Source: Actinopolyspora lacussalsi subsp. righensis (lineage in GTDB: Bacteria; Actinomycetota; Actinomycetes; Mycobacteriales; Pseudonocardiaceae). From it: a stretch of DNA of 64,000 bases. Positions within the stretch are counted from its first letter, which is position 1. Each line of letters opens with the position of its first letter. Below, piece by piece: positions 35,998 to 44,226 of the stretch. The notes beneath the pieces were generated by a model, which had not been told where the DNA came from, did no database searches, and saw nothing but the letters and a program-made list of their open reading frames with translations. A program made the translations under genes and the position numbers. The stretch spans positions 337,010 to 401,009 of the forward strand of contig NZ_FPAT01000005.1 in assembly GCF_900116555.1 (NCBI RefSeq), in the 5' to 3' direction.

Positions 35998-36801
35998 TCA
36001 GAACCGGGCCCGTATCCGATCGGTATAGGCCGCCACCTCGGTGTAGACCCCCGGCTTTCCCGGACGCGCGCATCCCACGCCCCAAGAAACGATGCCGATG
36101 AGCTTGTCCTCCACGACCAGCGGACCTCCGGAATCGCCCTGGCAAGCGTCCACTTCCCCATCGGGATATCCCGCGCACACCATCGCGTTCGGTACGAACT
36201 GGCGGTCGTAGATCTCGGCGCACTCGGCGTCGCCGACCACCGGAACCGTCGCCCGGCGCAGGACCTCCGAGTTCTGGCCCCCTTCGGAGCGGGCGCCCCA
36301 TCCCAGCACGGTCGCCTCGGTGTTGTCGCCGTAGAGCTCGTCGCTCGGACCGGCCAGTTCCACCACCGAACGTGATGTTGATTCACGAAGCGTCAGCACC
36401 GCCACGTCAGCCCCTCGATAGGGAGCGCTGTAGTCGGGATGCACCCAGAAGTCGGTCGCCCCCAGGACCTGGCCCCACTGACTGCTCTTGTCGGCACGCC
36501 CGGCCACCACGCGCACGTCGGAGACTCGACGATCGATCACACAGTGCGCCGCGGTCACCACCTTGTCCGAGGCGACCAGCGCCCCGCCGCAGAACTGCTT
36601 TCCCCGGGAATCCATCAGATAAACCACCCAGGGGTACTGCTCGATGTCGGCGGGCTTCCCTCCGACGATCGGTGTGGCCGATGCCGTGTTCAGCTCGGGA
36701 GGTGGCTGCTCGGTGGCAACCGTGGTCGTGGGCAGCACCACCCAGAACGCGAGAGCCACGAACAGCACCGCCGGAAGGTTGGGCCACAAGCGTCGTCGCA
36801 T
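35998..36801 (-). CDS. Secreted trypsin-like serine protease (S1)
   Basis: 267 residues. A clear signal peptide (MRRRLWPNLPAVLFVALAFW, cleavage near VATEQ) precedes a short propeptide ending before IVGGKPADIEQYPW. The triad is in TAAHC, GADVAVL and GDSGGP, with DACQGDSGG and GVGCARPGKPGVYTEV as in chymotrypsin-family trypsins. Its closeness to the protease at 34078-35016 (shared CARPGFPGVYT-like end and order of motifs) suggests an old duplication that now flanks lysE. Confidence 0.92.
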   Translation of the reverse strand: MRRRLWPNLPAVLFVALAFWVVLPTTTVATEQPPPELNTASATPIVGGKPADIEQYPWVVYLMDSRGKQFCGGALVASDKVVTAAHCVIDRRVSDVRVVAGRADKSSQWGQVLGATDFWVHPDYSAPYRGADVAVLTLRESTSRSVVELAGPSDELYGDNTEATVLGWGARSEGGQNSEVLRRATVPVVGDAECAEIYDRQFVPNAMVCAGYPDGEVDACQGDSGGPLVVEDKLIGIVSWGVGCARPGKPGVYTEVAAYTDRIRARF

Positions 36802-37174
36802 TCAAAGCTCCCTGTAGCGGTCACCGTCTTCCGGAGCGATGCTCCGGGCAACGGAAAACGATTACCGGGTTTCGCGCATTGGTGGTCGTTCGTAACCGGG
36901 CCGTCGCGGCCAGTGTCCACGACCTCGCCGCTGACGGCTCACAAGCAAGCCGAAACTGGACAGTGACTCACCTGATCGAGCGACAAAATGGCGTTTCCGG
37001 CGCAGCACTGGGGAACAGCGCGGCGCTGGAGAACGACCCGCACCGGTTGGAGCTCGCCGGGAGCGGCCACGACCGACGCCGGAGCGGTGATTACGGTGGA
37101 AGCGGCCGATCACCGAAGAACGGCGATTCCGGCCGAGGTGTACCGAAATCCGATCGACGAGAAGGGTAGACGCA
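36802..37174 (+). other. Divergent spacer between protease and PEBP gene
   Basis: 373 bp without a supportable gene. It should carry the promoters of the protease (minus) and the PEBP gene (plus). A GCTCCGG/CCGGAGC hairpin at about 36832-36849 is the only structure noted. Confidence 0.35.
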
Positions 37175-37720
37175 ATGAGCCTGGAGCGTCCCATCGATCC
37201 CGATCCCTACAGTCTGCTGCCCGAAGTGCCGTCGTTCACGGTCACCTCGAAGGACGTAACCGATGGCCAAGCCATGTCCAAGGCCCACGCGTACGACGGC
37301 ATGGGGGCCGGCGGCGACAACGTCTCGCCGCAGCTCTCCTGGCACGGCTTCCCCGAGGGCACGAAGAGCTTCGTGATCACCTGCTTCGACCCGGACGCCC
37401 CCATCCCCGGTGGGTTCTGGCACTGGGTACTCGTCGACGTCCCGGCCTCGGTCACCGAACTGGCGACAGGTGCGGGTGACCGAAGCGGCACCGGCGTACC
37501 GGAGGGCGCCTTCCACGTGCGCAACGACGTGGGAGAGCACGCGTTCGGTGGGGCGGCTCCCCCGCAAGGTGACCGCCCGCACCGCTACTACTTCGCGGTG
37601 AACGCGGTCGACAGCGCGAAGCTCGGTGTCGACAGCACCGCCACTCCGGCCGTGGTCAACTTCATGCTCGCCTTCCACACCCTGGGGCGTGCCGTGATCG
37701 CGCCGACCTACGCGCACTGA
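37175..37720 (+). CDS. YbhB/YbcL-type PEBP family protein
   Basis: 181 residues, the size of bacterial phosphatidylethanolamine-binding-protein homologues (YbhB/YbcL). Conserved stretches are [57 protein letters not shown] and VNAVDS. Bacterial members bind anionic ligands in a DPDxP/GxHR pocket, but their role is unclear. No signal peptide is seen, so it is probably cytoplasmic. GAAGGG precedes the ATG. Confidence 0.92.
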   Translation: MSLERPIDPDPYSLLPEVPSFTVTSKDVTDGQAMSKAHAYDGMGAGGDNVSPQLSWHGFPEGTKSFVITCFDPDAPIPGGFWHWVLVDVPASVTELATGAGDRSGTGVPEGAFHVRNDVGEHAFGGAAPPQGDRPHRYYFAVNAVDSAKLGVDSTATPAVVNFMLAFHTLGRAVIAPTYAH

Positions 37721-37752
37721 ACGGCCCTTCGGCCCGGTTGTCACGAATCACC

Positions 37753-37791
37753 CGTCGTGCGGTCCCGGCTGAGGCGCGGGGCCGCACGACG
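37753..37791. terminator. Terminator between PEBP gene and flippase gene
   Basis: CGTCGTGCGG (37753-37762) pairs with CCGCACGACG (37782-37791) and the stem extends by four more pairs including one G-U. It lies in the 85-bp gap between convergent genes. Confidence 0.7.
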
Positions 37792-37805
37792 ACGGTGGCG
37801 ACACC

Positions 37806-39071
37806 TCACAGCGCGCGGGAGGTCCCCGGTTCCGCCGCCAGGGGACTCGGTTCGGACCGGACCAACGTACGCAGCCGGTACGCGGCATAACCGCCGCCCA
37901 GTGCCAACGCCCAGGGCAACGCTGCGACCGGGGCATCGAGCGACAGCACCGTGGTGGCCACGGCCAGTCCCATTACTGAGTCCAGCAACCGCGGCAGGAA
38001 CACCGCACGGGACATGCGGCGGGTCACGAGCTCGGTGGCATAGGGCAGCCCCGCCGCCCACAGGGCGAGATAGGCGACCCAACCGAACACGGCCCCCGCA
38101 TCGACGCTCCTGCCGAACAGCGGAGGAGCGAGCAGCAGGGCCAGCACCGCGGACAGCAGTCCCGTCACGACCGTTCCACCGCACAGCGCCCCGGCGGCCC
38201 TCCCGATCAGACGCGGGTCACGTCGGTCACCACCCCGCTCGCGCGCCGCCAATTTGCCCAGCAGCAGACTTCCCGAACCGTTGATCACGACCTGCACCGG
38301 AGCGACCACCAACCGGGCGAGTTCGAGCACGCCGACGGCCGCCGTGGAGATCAGTCCGGCCACCAACAGCCTGGCGGCCAACAACGTCAGCGGACGCAGC
38401 CCGGACTGCAAGGCGCGCCACACCGCGAACCGGGCCAGTCCCGGCAGTTCGGTGATCCCCGGTCGCAGTCCGCGCCACTCGGAACGGGGCAACTGCCACA
38501 GCCCGAGCGACACCGCGGCGAGCGCACCGCAGCACATCGATCCGAGCAGCACCTCCGGGGTGGGTTCCCCGCTCGCCCCCAGCAACACCGGCAGCGCCAA
38601 CGCGGTGACGACAAGCGAGCACACGTCGTTGAGCAGCAGGGCGCGGAAAGACACCCGGACCACGAACAGCCTGCGTACGGTTTCGGCGGCCAGTTTGCTG
38701 CCCACCAGCAGCGCGTACGGGACGGCCAGGCTGATCCCGCCACCGGAGAACGTCAGTGCCAGTAGCAGCGCCCCCGACACGCACAGCGCGGCCACCAGCA
38801 ACGCCGCGCTGACCAGTGCCGCGCGGTATCGGGGTTCGTGCCGGTCGAAAACGGTGAAGCTGTCGCAGACGAAGCCGATGTAGAGCGCGTTGGCCCCGAC
38901 GAGCATGGCGAGCAACACCGCGAAGACACCGTACTGGGACAGTCCCAGCGAAACGGCCGCGACCAGCTGGACCAGCAGGCTGGTGGCGGCGGTGATCCCC
39001 TGCGCCGCCACTCCGGCCACACCGTCCCGCACCTGGCCACGAAGCCATCCGGGAATTCGGCACGAGGTCAC
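37806..39071 (-). CDS. Wzx-like polysaccharide flippase
   Basis: 421 residues, almost all hydrophobic with 10-12 predicted membrane helices and Arg-rich cytoplasmic loops, as in the MATE/PST (Wzx) exporter class that flips lipid-linked repeat units. No single motif proves the family; the assignment rests on helix pattern and neighbours. The ATG overlaps the stop of the upstream Wzz-like gene (ATGA at 39068-39071), so the two are translated together, as expected for a flippase and chain-length regulator of one pathway. Confidence 0.75.
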   Translation of the reverse strand: MTSCRIPGWLRGQVRDGVAGVAAQGITAATSLLVQLVAAVSLGLSQYGVFAVLLAMLVGANALYIGFVCDSFTVFDRHEPRYRAALVSAALLVAALCVSGALLLALTFSGGGISLAVPYALLVGSKLAAETVRRLFVVRVSFRALLLNDVCSLVVTALALPVLLGASGEPTPEVLLGSMCCGALAAVSLGLWQLPRSEWRGLRPGITELPGLARFAVWRALQSGLRPLTLLAARLLVAGLISTAAVGVLELARLVVAPVQVVINGSGSLLLGKLAARERGGDRRDPRLIGRAAGALCGGTVVTGLLSAVLALLLAPPLFGRSVDAGAVFGWVAYLALWAAGLPYATELVTRRMSRAVFLPRLLDSVMGLAVATTVLSLDAPVAALPWALALGGGYAAYRLRTLVRSEPSPLAAEPGTSRAL

Positions 39072-40606
39072 TGTCCACCTCGGTGAACGGTTGTCGCGGA
39101 AACTCGCCCCGGTGTCTCGCCCTGCTGCTCGTTGTGCTGCGCCGTCGTCTGGGAGCTCTGGGAGGCGAAGGTGAAAACGTAACCGGCGATCTTGCCCCCC
39201 AGCAGTTCGATCCGTTCCCGCGCCCTGCGCAGCGCGGCAACGGAACGCTCCTTGCGGACGGTGAGCACGACTCCGTCCGCGGCGGGGACCAGCGCACTGA
39301 CCTCCGGGGCGGACTCCAGCGGCGGCAGATCGACCAGCACGAGATCGTAACCACCCCGGGCTTCCACCATCGCTCTGCGCAACAGCGAGGAACGGAAGTA
39401 GTCGGGAGCTCCCTCGCTGGCACGCCCGGCGGGAATAACGCGGAACTCGATACCGGGTCCCACCTCGATGACCCTGGTGGAAGCGTGCACGGTCGCCGCG
39501 CCGGTGGCGATGGGCGCCATGCCGTACCAGTCGTTCTGCAGCGCGACGTTGTGCGAGAGCTCCCTGGTCCGCACGGCCGCGTCCACCACCAGCACCCGCA
39601 GCCCGTCCCGGGCGGCGGCTCCCGCGACCTGCAGCACCGTGGTGGTGGCACCGTCCCCGGCGGAGACTCCCGTCACGGCCACCAGCCCACCTCGGACGGT
39701 GTTGCGCAGCACCGAGGAAACGAGTCGGTAGGACCCCAGCGGCGGCACCACCAGGTTGTGCAACCGAGCGGTCTCTCCCTCACCGAGCGCTTCCACCTCG
39801 CCCAGCAGTGGTTCGTCGGACAACCGCGCGAGGTCCGCGGCATCGCGCACCCTGCGGTTGCGATCGGCACGCGCCCAGGCGACCGTCGCGGCCAACAGCA
39901 CTCCCACCGCGAATCCGACGACCGCGTCACGCAGCAGGGCGGTGATGACACCCGAGGAATCGGTAACGGCTTTGTCGACAAAGGACACACCATCGCCGAA
40001 CTGGCCGGAGGCGATTCTGATCTCGGTTATGCGCTGGTCCAACTCGCTGATGGTGCGGCTGGAGGCCGAATCCACGCCGGAACCGGATTCGGCGATGTCG
40101 GCGACCAACTGTTCACGTCGGTTGCGCAGCGCCTTCAACGTCCTGTCCGCCGCCGCGGATACCTCGGCCCGGGACTCTCGTTGATAGGCGGTCACGACGG
40201 CGTTGGCGATCTCGGTGGACCGTTCGGCATCGCCTATGTCGACCCGCACGAGAATCGAGTCACCGTTGTCGGAGGCGCTGGCGGTGACCGCCTCACGCAG
40301 TTCCTTGATCGTCTCCTGCCCGCCGAGCCGTTCACGGGCGGTCCCCAGTGTGCGATCGGAGGTCACGAAAAGCGCACGCTGATTGACATAGCGCACGAAC
40401 CCCGATTCACTCGTGACCTCGAAACCCAGCGCCTGTGCCGAGTCGGGGGCCTTGAGCACGATGCGGGCCTCGGCCACCCCGGCACTGCCCACGGTGAGCG
40501 CGACGATGACGCTGACCAGGACGGTGCCGACGACGATCCCGAGCGAACTCAATCGATAGCGCCATAACGCGCCGAGAATGTTCGGGGCGGGCAGGGGTTC
40601 ATTCAT
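39068..40606 (-). CDS. Wzz/BY-kinase-like chain-length protein with degenerate ATP site
   Basis: 512 residues. Two membrane helices (about 18-40 and 222-245) enclose an external coiled-coil Wzz domain. The C-terminal cytoplasmic domain resembles a bacterial tyrosine kinase (VAVTGVSAGDGATTTVLQ, VLVVDAAVRTREL, YDLVLVDLPPLESAPEV), but the Walker A lysine (GEGKSTT in the family) is Ala or Thr here (GDGATTT), Walker A' has lost its second Asp, and there is no C-terminal Tyr cluster. It probably controls polymer length without kinase activity. First gene of a pair with the flippase. Confidence 0.83.
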   Translation of the reverse strand: MNEPLPAPNILGALWRYRLSSLGIVVGTVLVSVIVALTVGSAGVAEARIVLKAPDSAQALGFEVTSESGFVRYVNQRALFVTSDRTLGTARERLGGQETIKELREAVTASASDNGDSILVRVDIGDAERSTEIANAVVTAYQRESRAEVSAAADRTLKALRNRREQLVADIAESGSGVDSASSRTISELDQRITEIRIASGQFGDGVSFVDKAVTDSSGVITALLRDAVVGFAVGVLLAATVAWARADRNRRVRDAADLARLSDEPLLGEVEALGEGETARLHNLVVPPLGSYRLVSSVLRNTVRGGLVAVTGVSAGDGATTTVLQVAGAAARDGLRVLVVDAAVRTRELSHNVALQNDWYGMAPIATGAATVHASTRVIEVGPGIEFRVIPAGRASEGAPDYFRSSLLRRAMVEARGGYDLVLVDLPPLESAPEVSALVPAADGVVLTVRKERSVAALRRARERIELLGGKIAGYVFTFASQSSQTTAQHNEQQGETPGRVSATTVHRGGQ

Positions 40607-41073
40607 GCGAGCTCCATTCGACGCGTGAGCGTTCGCCGGGGAGGGTCACGATCGAGCTGCTCACCGCGACGACAGGCTCGCGGTACGGCGCCACCGAGCA
40701 CGATAGCCTCCCGTCCGTCCCTGACCGGTGAGCGGACGATCCCCCGGTCCGACCGGTCCGAAGTGTCCGAACGACATCCCGGTCGGCGCGCTCCGACGGG
40801 GAGCTTACGCCGATCGCGGGGTCACGGTGAAACTCCCCGATGCGAACACCATGATTACGATAACGGTGTAACGAACAGCGCCCACTTGACGAGTATCCGG
40901 GCACGTCCGAGAGTCTGACGAATCGCGAAGTTTCCGCTCGCTCGGAGCTCACGGCGATTTCTCCGGCTCCTCGAGTGAACACTCATCGGAAACATCGATT
41001 CGATAACGGCCCGTCCCGGATCCGGGTGATGCATTCGGACGGAACCACGAGCACCTTCGACGAAGGAGAACCT
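40607..41073. other. Divergent promoter region of the exopolysaccharide locus
   Basis: 467 bp between wzz-like (minus) and the CDP-alcohol transferase gene (plus). No supportable gene. It includes an A+T-richer part near 40840-40880 (ATGATTACGATAACGGTGTAACG) that may hold a promoter, and GGTCCGACCGGTCCGA near 40755. An in-frame extension of the transferase gene begins at 40975 but lacks a ribosome binding site. Confidence 0.4.
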
Positions 41074-41865
41074 GTGCGCGGACCTGCCTTACGGAGTGGC
41101 TCCCAGCCCGGGAACGATCGGGCCGACTCGGTGTTCCGGGAAGCGTTACGCCGCCTCCCCGGAGCGCAGAAGTCGGCCGGCGGAGCACCCGCGTACTCCA
41201 GGTTCATCAACCGCAAGGCGGGCGGTTACCTCGCCGCGGCGGCCTATCAGGCCGGGTTCACCCCCAACCAGGTGACCACCATAAGCGCGGCGTTCACGTT
41301 CGGTGGGATCCTCGCGTTGGCCGCCGTTCCCCCTTCCCGCACACTGGGTGTGATCGTCGCGCTGACCCTGCTGCTCGGCTACGCGCTCGACTCCGCGGAC
41401 GGGCAGCTTGCCAGGCTGCGGGGTGGTGGAAACCCGGCCGGAGAATGGTTGGACCACATCATCGACAGCGCGAAGATCCCCACGTTGCACCTTGCCGTGC
41501 TGCTTTCGACGTTTCGGTTCGGGGACACGGCGAGCGCGTGGTTGTTGGTTCCGCTCGGTTTCGCGGTGACCGAAAGCGTGTTGTTCTTCGCGATGATTCT
41601 CAACGACCAGTTGCGGCGCGCGCGTTCGAACCCTGCCGCCGCGCTGTCGACGAATTCCACGACACCGGGAATCACCAAGTCATTACTGGTCGCACCGACC
41701 GACTACGGAGTGCTGTGCTTATGTTTCATTCTTTTGGGTGACAGGATTCCTTTCATCGCGGTGTACACGATGTTGTTCGCGGCACATTTCTGTTTCGCCT
41801 GCCTGGCACTGCCGAAATGGTTCCGCGAGATGCGAGCGCTGTGCCCACCGGAATCGGGGCGGTGA
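41074..41865 (+). CDS. CDP-alcohol phosphatidyltransferase family protein
   Basis: 263 residues with about six membrane helices. The signature D-x2-DG-x2-AR-x8-G-x3-D-x3-D is complete in DSADGQLARLRGG...GEWLDHIID, so it should transfer a phospho-alcohol from a CDP-linked donor to a hydroxyl. The acceptor could be a lipid or, given the neighbours, a polysaccharide precursor. The GTG at 41074 has AAGGAG five bases upstream (41063-41068); an ATG at 40975 is possible but lacks one. Its stop overlaps the start of the cytidylyltransferase gene, which could make the CDP donor. Confidence 0.88.
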   Translation: MRGPALRSGSQPGNDRADSVFREALRRLPGAQKSAGGAPAYSRFINRKAGGYLAAAAYQAGFTPNQVTTISAAFTFGGILALAAVPPSRTLGVIVALTLLLGYALDSADGQLARLRGGGNPAGEWLDHIIDSAKIPTLHLAVLLSTFRFGDTASAWLLVPLGFAVTESVLFFAMILNDQLRRARSNPAAALSTNSTTPGITKSLLVAPTDYGVLCLCFILLGDRIPFIAVYTMLFAAHFCFACLALPKWFREMRALCPPESGR

Positions 41866-42296
41866 GCATGCCGGTGATCGGATACGCGCCCGGTGCCTAC
41901 GACATGTTCCACATCGGCCACCTCCGGATTCTGCAGCGAGCGCGTTCGATCTGCGATCGACTCGTCGCCGGTGTCGCCACCGACGAGATGATCCTGCGCG
42001 CCAAAGCCAGACACCCCGTCGTTCCGTTCGAGGAACGACTTGAGATCGTCGCTAGCATCCGGCACGTGGACAAGGCGGTGGCCGATCCCTATCTGGACAA
42101 GTTCCTGGCATGGCGAAGGGTCGGTTTCCACGTGCTGGTCAAGGGCGACGACTGGAAGGACACCGAACGAGGCGAGGCACTGGAGAACAGACTGGGTTCC
42201 GTGGGAGTCAGAATCGTGTACTTCCCGTACACCGCACACGTGTCCAGCACCTCCCTCCGCGACCGGATCTCGGTGCCCGACCGTCCCGGCGGTTGA
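41862..42296 (+). CDS. TagD/ECT-like phospho-alcohol cytidylyltransferase
   Basis: 144 residues of the short nucleotidyltransferase family. GAYDMFHIGHLRIL contains the HIGH motif; KGDDWKDTERG and SSTSLRDRI correspond to the substrate and RTxGISTT-type motifs. Relatives activate glycerol-3-phosphate or phosphoethanolamine with CTP; the actual alcohol is unknown. The GTG at 41862 overlaps the stop of the transferase gene (GTGA); an ATG two codons later is equally possible. Coupling of donor-making and donor-using enzymes indicates a dedicated CDP-alcohol branch in the exopolysaccharide locus. Confidence 0.88.
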   Translation: MSMPVIGYAPGAYDMFHIGHLRILQRARSICDRLVAGVATDEMILRAKARHPVVPFEERLEIVASIRHVDKAVADPYLDKFLAWRRVGFHVLVKGDDWKDTERGEALENRLGSVGVRIVYFPYTAHVSSTSLRDRISVPDRPGG

Positions 42297-42362
42297 CCGG
42301 CAGTCCGGTCCCAACGACGGCCGCCGCGAGCAGACCCGACGACCCGATGAGGCCAACCCGAC

Positions 42363-44177
42363 ATGTTTCCGCTGGTTCCGCGCACGGAAAAGCACCGAAA
42401 CCGACTCGTCATCGCCGCCGGAGCGGTCCTGCTGTGTGCCGTGGCCGTGCTCGCGGGAGTCCTGGTACGGATCAATTCCGGTACCGCGGAAACGGTGGAC
42501 AGGCATCCGCTCCCCGACGCCTCCCCGCTTCCCGCCGTTCCCGGGACGAACGCACCGGTTCCCCCGGACGCGCTGTTCGTGGCCACCGACGGCTCCGACG
42601 ATGCCGCTGGCACCAGGGACGCACCGCTGCGCACTCTCGGTGCGGCCGTGGACAGGGCCGACTCCCCCGAGACGATCGTGCTCCGGGAGGGAACGTACCG
42701 GGAGAGCGTGGGACTCGTGCGCGAACGGTTGCGGATCAGATCCTTCCCCGGTGAGCGGGTGTGGTTGAAGGGCAGTGAGATCGTCTCGGACTGGACCCGT
42801 ACCGACGGGGGGTGGCTGCACCGGGACTGGTCACCGGGTTACTGCCGGGACTGCTACCTGCCGAAGATAATCGATTCACGGCATCCGAACGCCGGCCTGC
42901 CCGACATGGTCTTCCTGGACGGGAAACCGTTGCGACAGGTGGCGGAGCGCGGCGAGCTCACCCCGGGGACCTTCTACGTCGACACCGTCGAGGACACCCT
43001 GCTGTTGGGATCCGATCCGACGGACAGAACCGTCGAGGCGAGCGTGCATCCGTGGCTGCTGCAGTTCGACGGCCCCCGGGCGGCGGGCAGCAGCCTGCAC
43101 GGTGTCGGGATCGCGCATTACGCCTCCCGCCAGGAGTACGGCAGGAGAGGGGCGATGGTGGTGGTCAACGCCGCCGATGTCGTGCTGCGCGACAACGCGT
43201 TCGCGTGGTCGGCCTCCAGCGGGGTGGCCGTGTTCGCCCCGAACGCCGAAGTGGACGGCAACATCATCGTCGACAACGGCCTCGTGGGCCTGATGTCGAA
43301 CAAGGCGCACGGCGTACGACTGGTGGACAACCGGGTGTCGCGGAACAACAGGGAGCGGTTCGCCCTGTCCGGCCCCGCCATCGGGGCCGGTGGCGTGAAG
43401 ATGACACGCACCAGCAAAGCGCTGATCGAGCACAACTCGTTCGTGAACAACATCGGCACCGGTTGGTGGTGCGATCTGGGCTGCACCGACGCGACGGTCG
43501 TGCACAACACCGCACGCGACAACGCCAAGCACGGCTTGTACTACGAGGTATCCTCCCGCGCGCTGTTCGCCTCGAACCTGGTCTCGCACAACGACCGGTT
43601 CGGCATGAAGATCTCCAGTGCCGACCACATCGGCTTCTTCAACAACACCTTCTGGCGAAATCACGGCTCCCTGGGAGTATACAACGATCCACGCTCCCCG
43701 TCCTTCGATCCTTACAGTCAGGAGCTCGGCCTGAGCTGGATCACCGCGGAAACCGAAATCGTGAACAACCTCTTCGCGGGAACCGCTGGCGACGAACCGT
43801 TCATCAGTACGGGAGACAACAAAGCAGCGGACGTGAGCACTCCGGCTTTCGTGTCACGCAGCGACGGCAACGTCTATCTGCGGAATGACGAGCCTTACCT
43901 CACGGAATGGTACCACGGTGACGAGCGGAAAAGCCGTTTCGAGTCGCTGGCCGAACTGACCGAGACAACCGGACAGGGCGAACACAGCATCTCGAAGCGC
44001 ACCGAACATCATCCGTTCCGCGCACCGGACAGCGGTGATTTCGGGCTGCGTGACGACGCGGTGGGGAGCGGGGCAGGACGCCCGCTACCGGGGGATGTCG
44101 CCGAGGAACTCGGCGTGCGGGCGTACCACCGTCCGGACGTGGGCCTGTTGACCACCCCCGGAGCCCGCGGGACCTGA
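42363..44177 (+). CDS. Membrane-anchored right-handed parallel beta-helix protein
   Basis: 604 residues. A signal anchor (about 15-36, LVIAAGAVLLCAVAVLAGVLV) leads to a Pro-rich spacer, then FVATDGSDDAAGTRDAPLRTLGAAVDRA, the usual opening of pectin-lyase-like beta-helix proteins. Later coils repeat N-rich turns (VVLRDNAFAWS, VDGNIIVDNG, VVHNTARDN, FFNNTFWRNHG). Such proteins are polysaccharide lyases, epimerases or hydrolases; catalytic residues cannot be assigned. Placed after the cytidylyltransferase on the same strand in a polysaccharide locus, it may trim or modify the polymer outside the cell. Confidence 0.82.
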   Translation: MFPLVPRTEKHRNRLVIAAGAVLLCAVAVLAGVLVRINSGTAETVDRHPLPDASPLPAVPGTNAPVPPDALFVATDGSDDAAGTRDAPLRTLGAAVDRADSPETIVLREGTYRESVGLVRERLRIRSFPGERVWLKGSEIVSDWTRTDGGWLHRDWSPGYCRDCYLPKIIDSRHPNAGLPDMVFLDGKPLRQVAERGELTPGTFYVDTVEDTLLLGSDPTDRTVEASVHPWLLQFDGPRAAGSSLHGVGIAHYASRQEYGRRGAMVVVNAADVVLRDNAFAWSASSGVAVFAPNAEVDGNIIVDNGLVGLMSNKAHGVRLVDNRVSRNNRERFALSGPAIGAGGVKMTRTSKALIEHNSFVNNIGTGWWCDLGCTDATVVHNTARDNAKHGLYYEVSSRALFASNLVSHNDRFGMKISSADHIGFFNNTFWRNHGSLGVYNDPRSPSFDPYSQELGLSWITAETEIVNNLFAGTAGDEPFISTGDNKAADVSTPAFVSRSDGNVYLRNDEPYLTEWYHGDERKSRFESLAELTETTGQGEHSISKRTEHHPFRAPDSGDFGLRDDAVGSGAGRPLPGDVAEELGVRAYHRPDVGLLTTPGARGT

Positions 44178-44181
44178 GCGG

Positions 44182-44217
44182 ACCGGCCCGGCCCGCCCGG
44201 AGGCGGACCGGGCCGGT
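44182..44217. terminator. Terminator between beta-helix and propeller genes
   Basis: ACCGGCCCGG (44182-44191) and CCGGGCCGGT (44208-44217) form a ten-bp perfect stem in the 49-bp gap between convergent genes. Confidence 0.75.
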
Positions 44218-44226
44218 GACAGTCGC

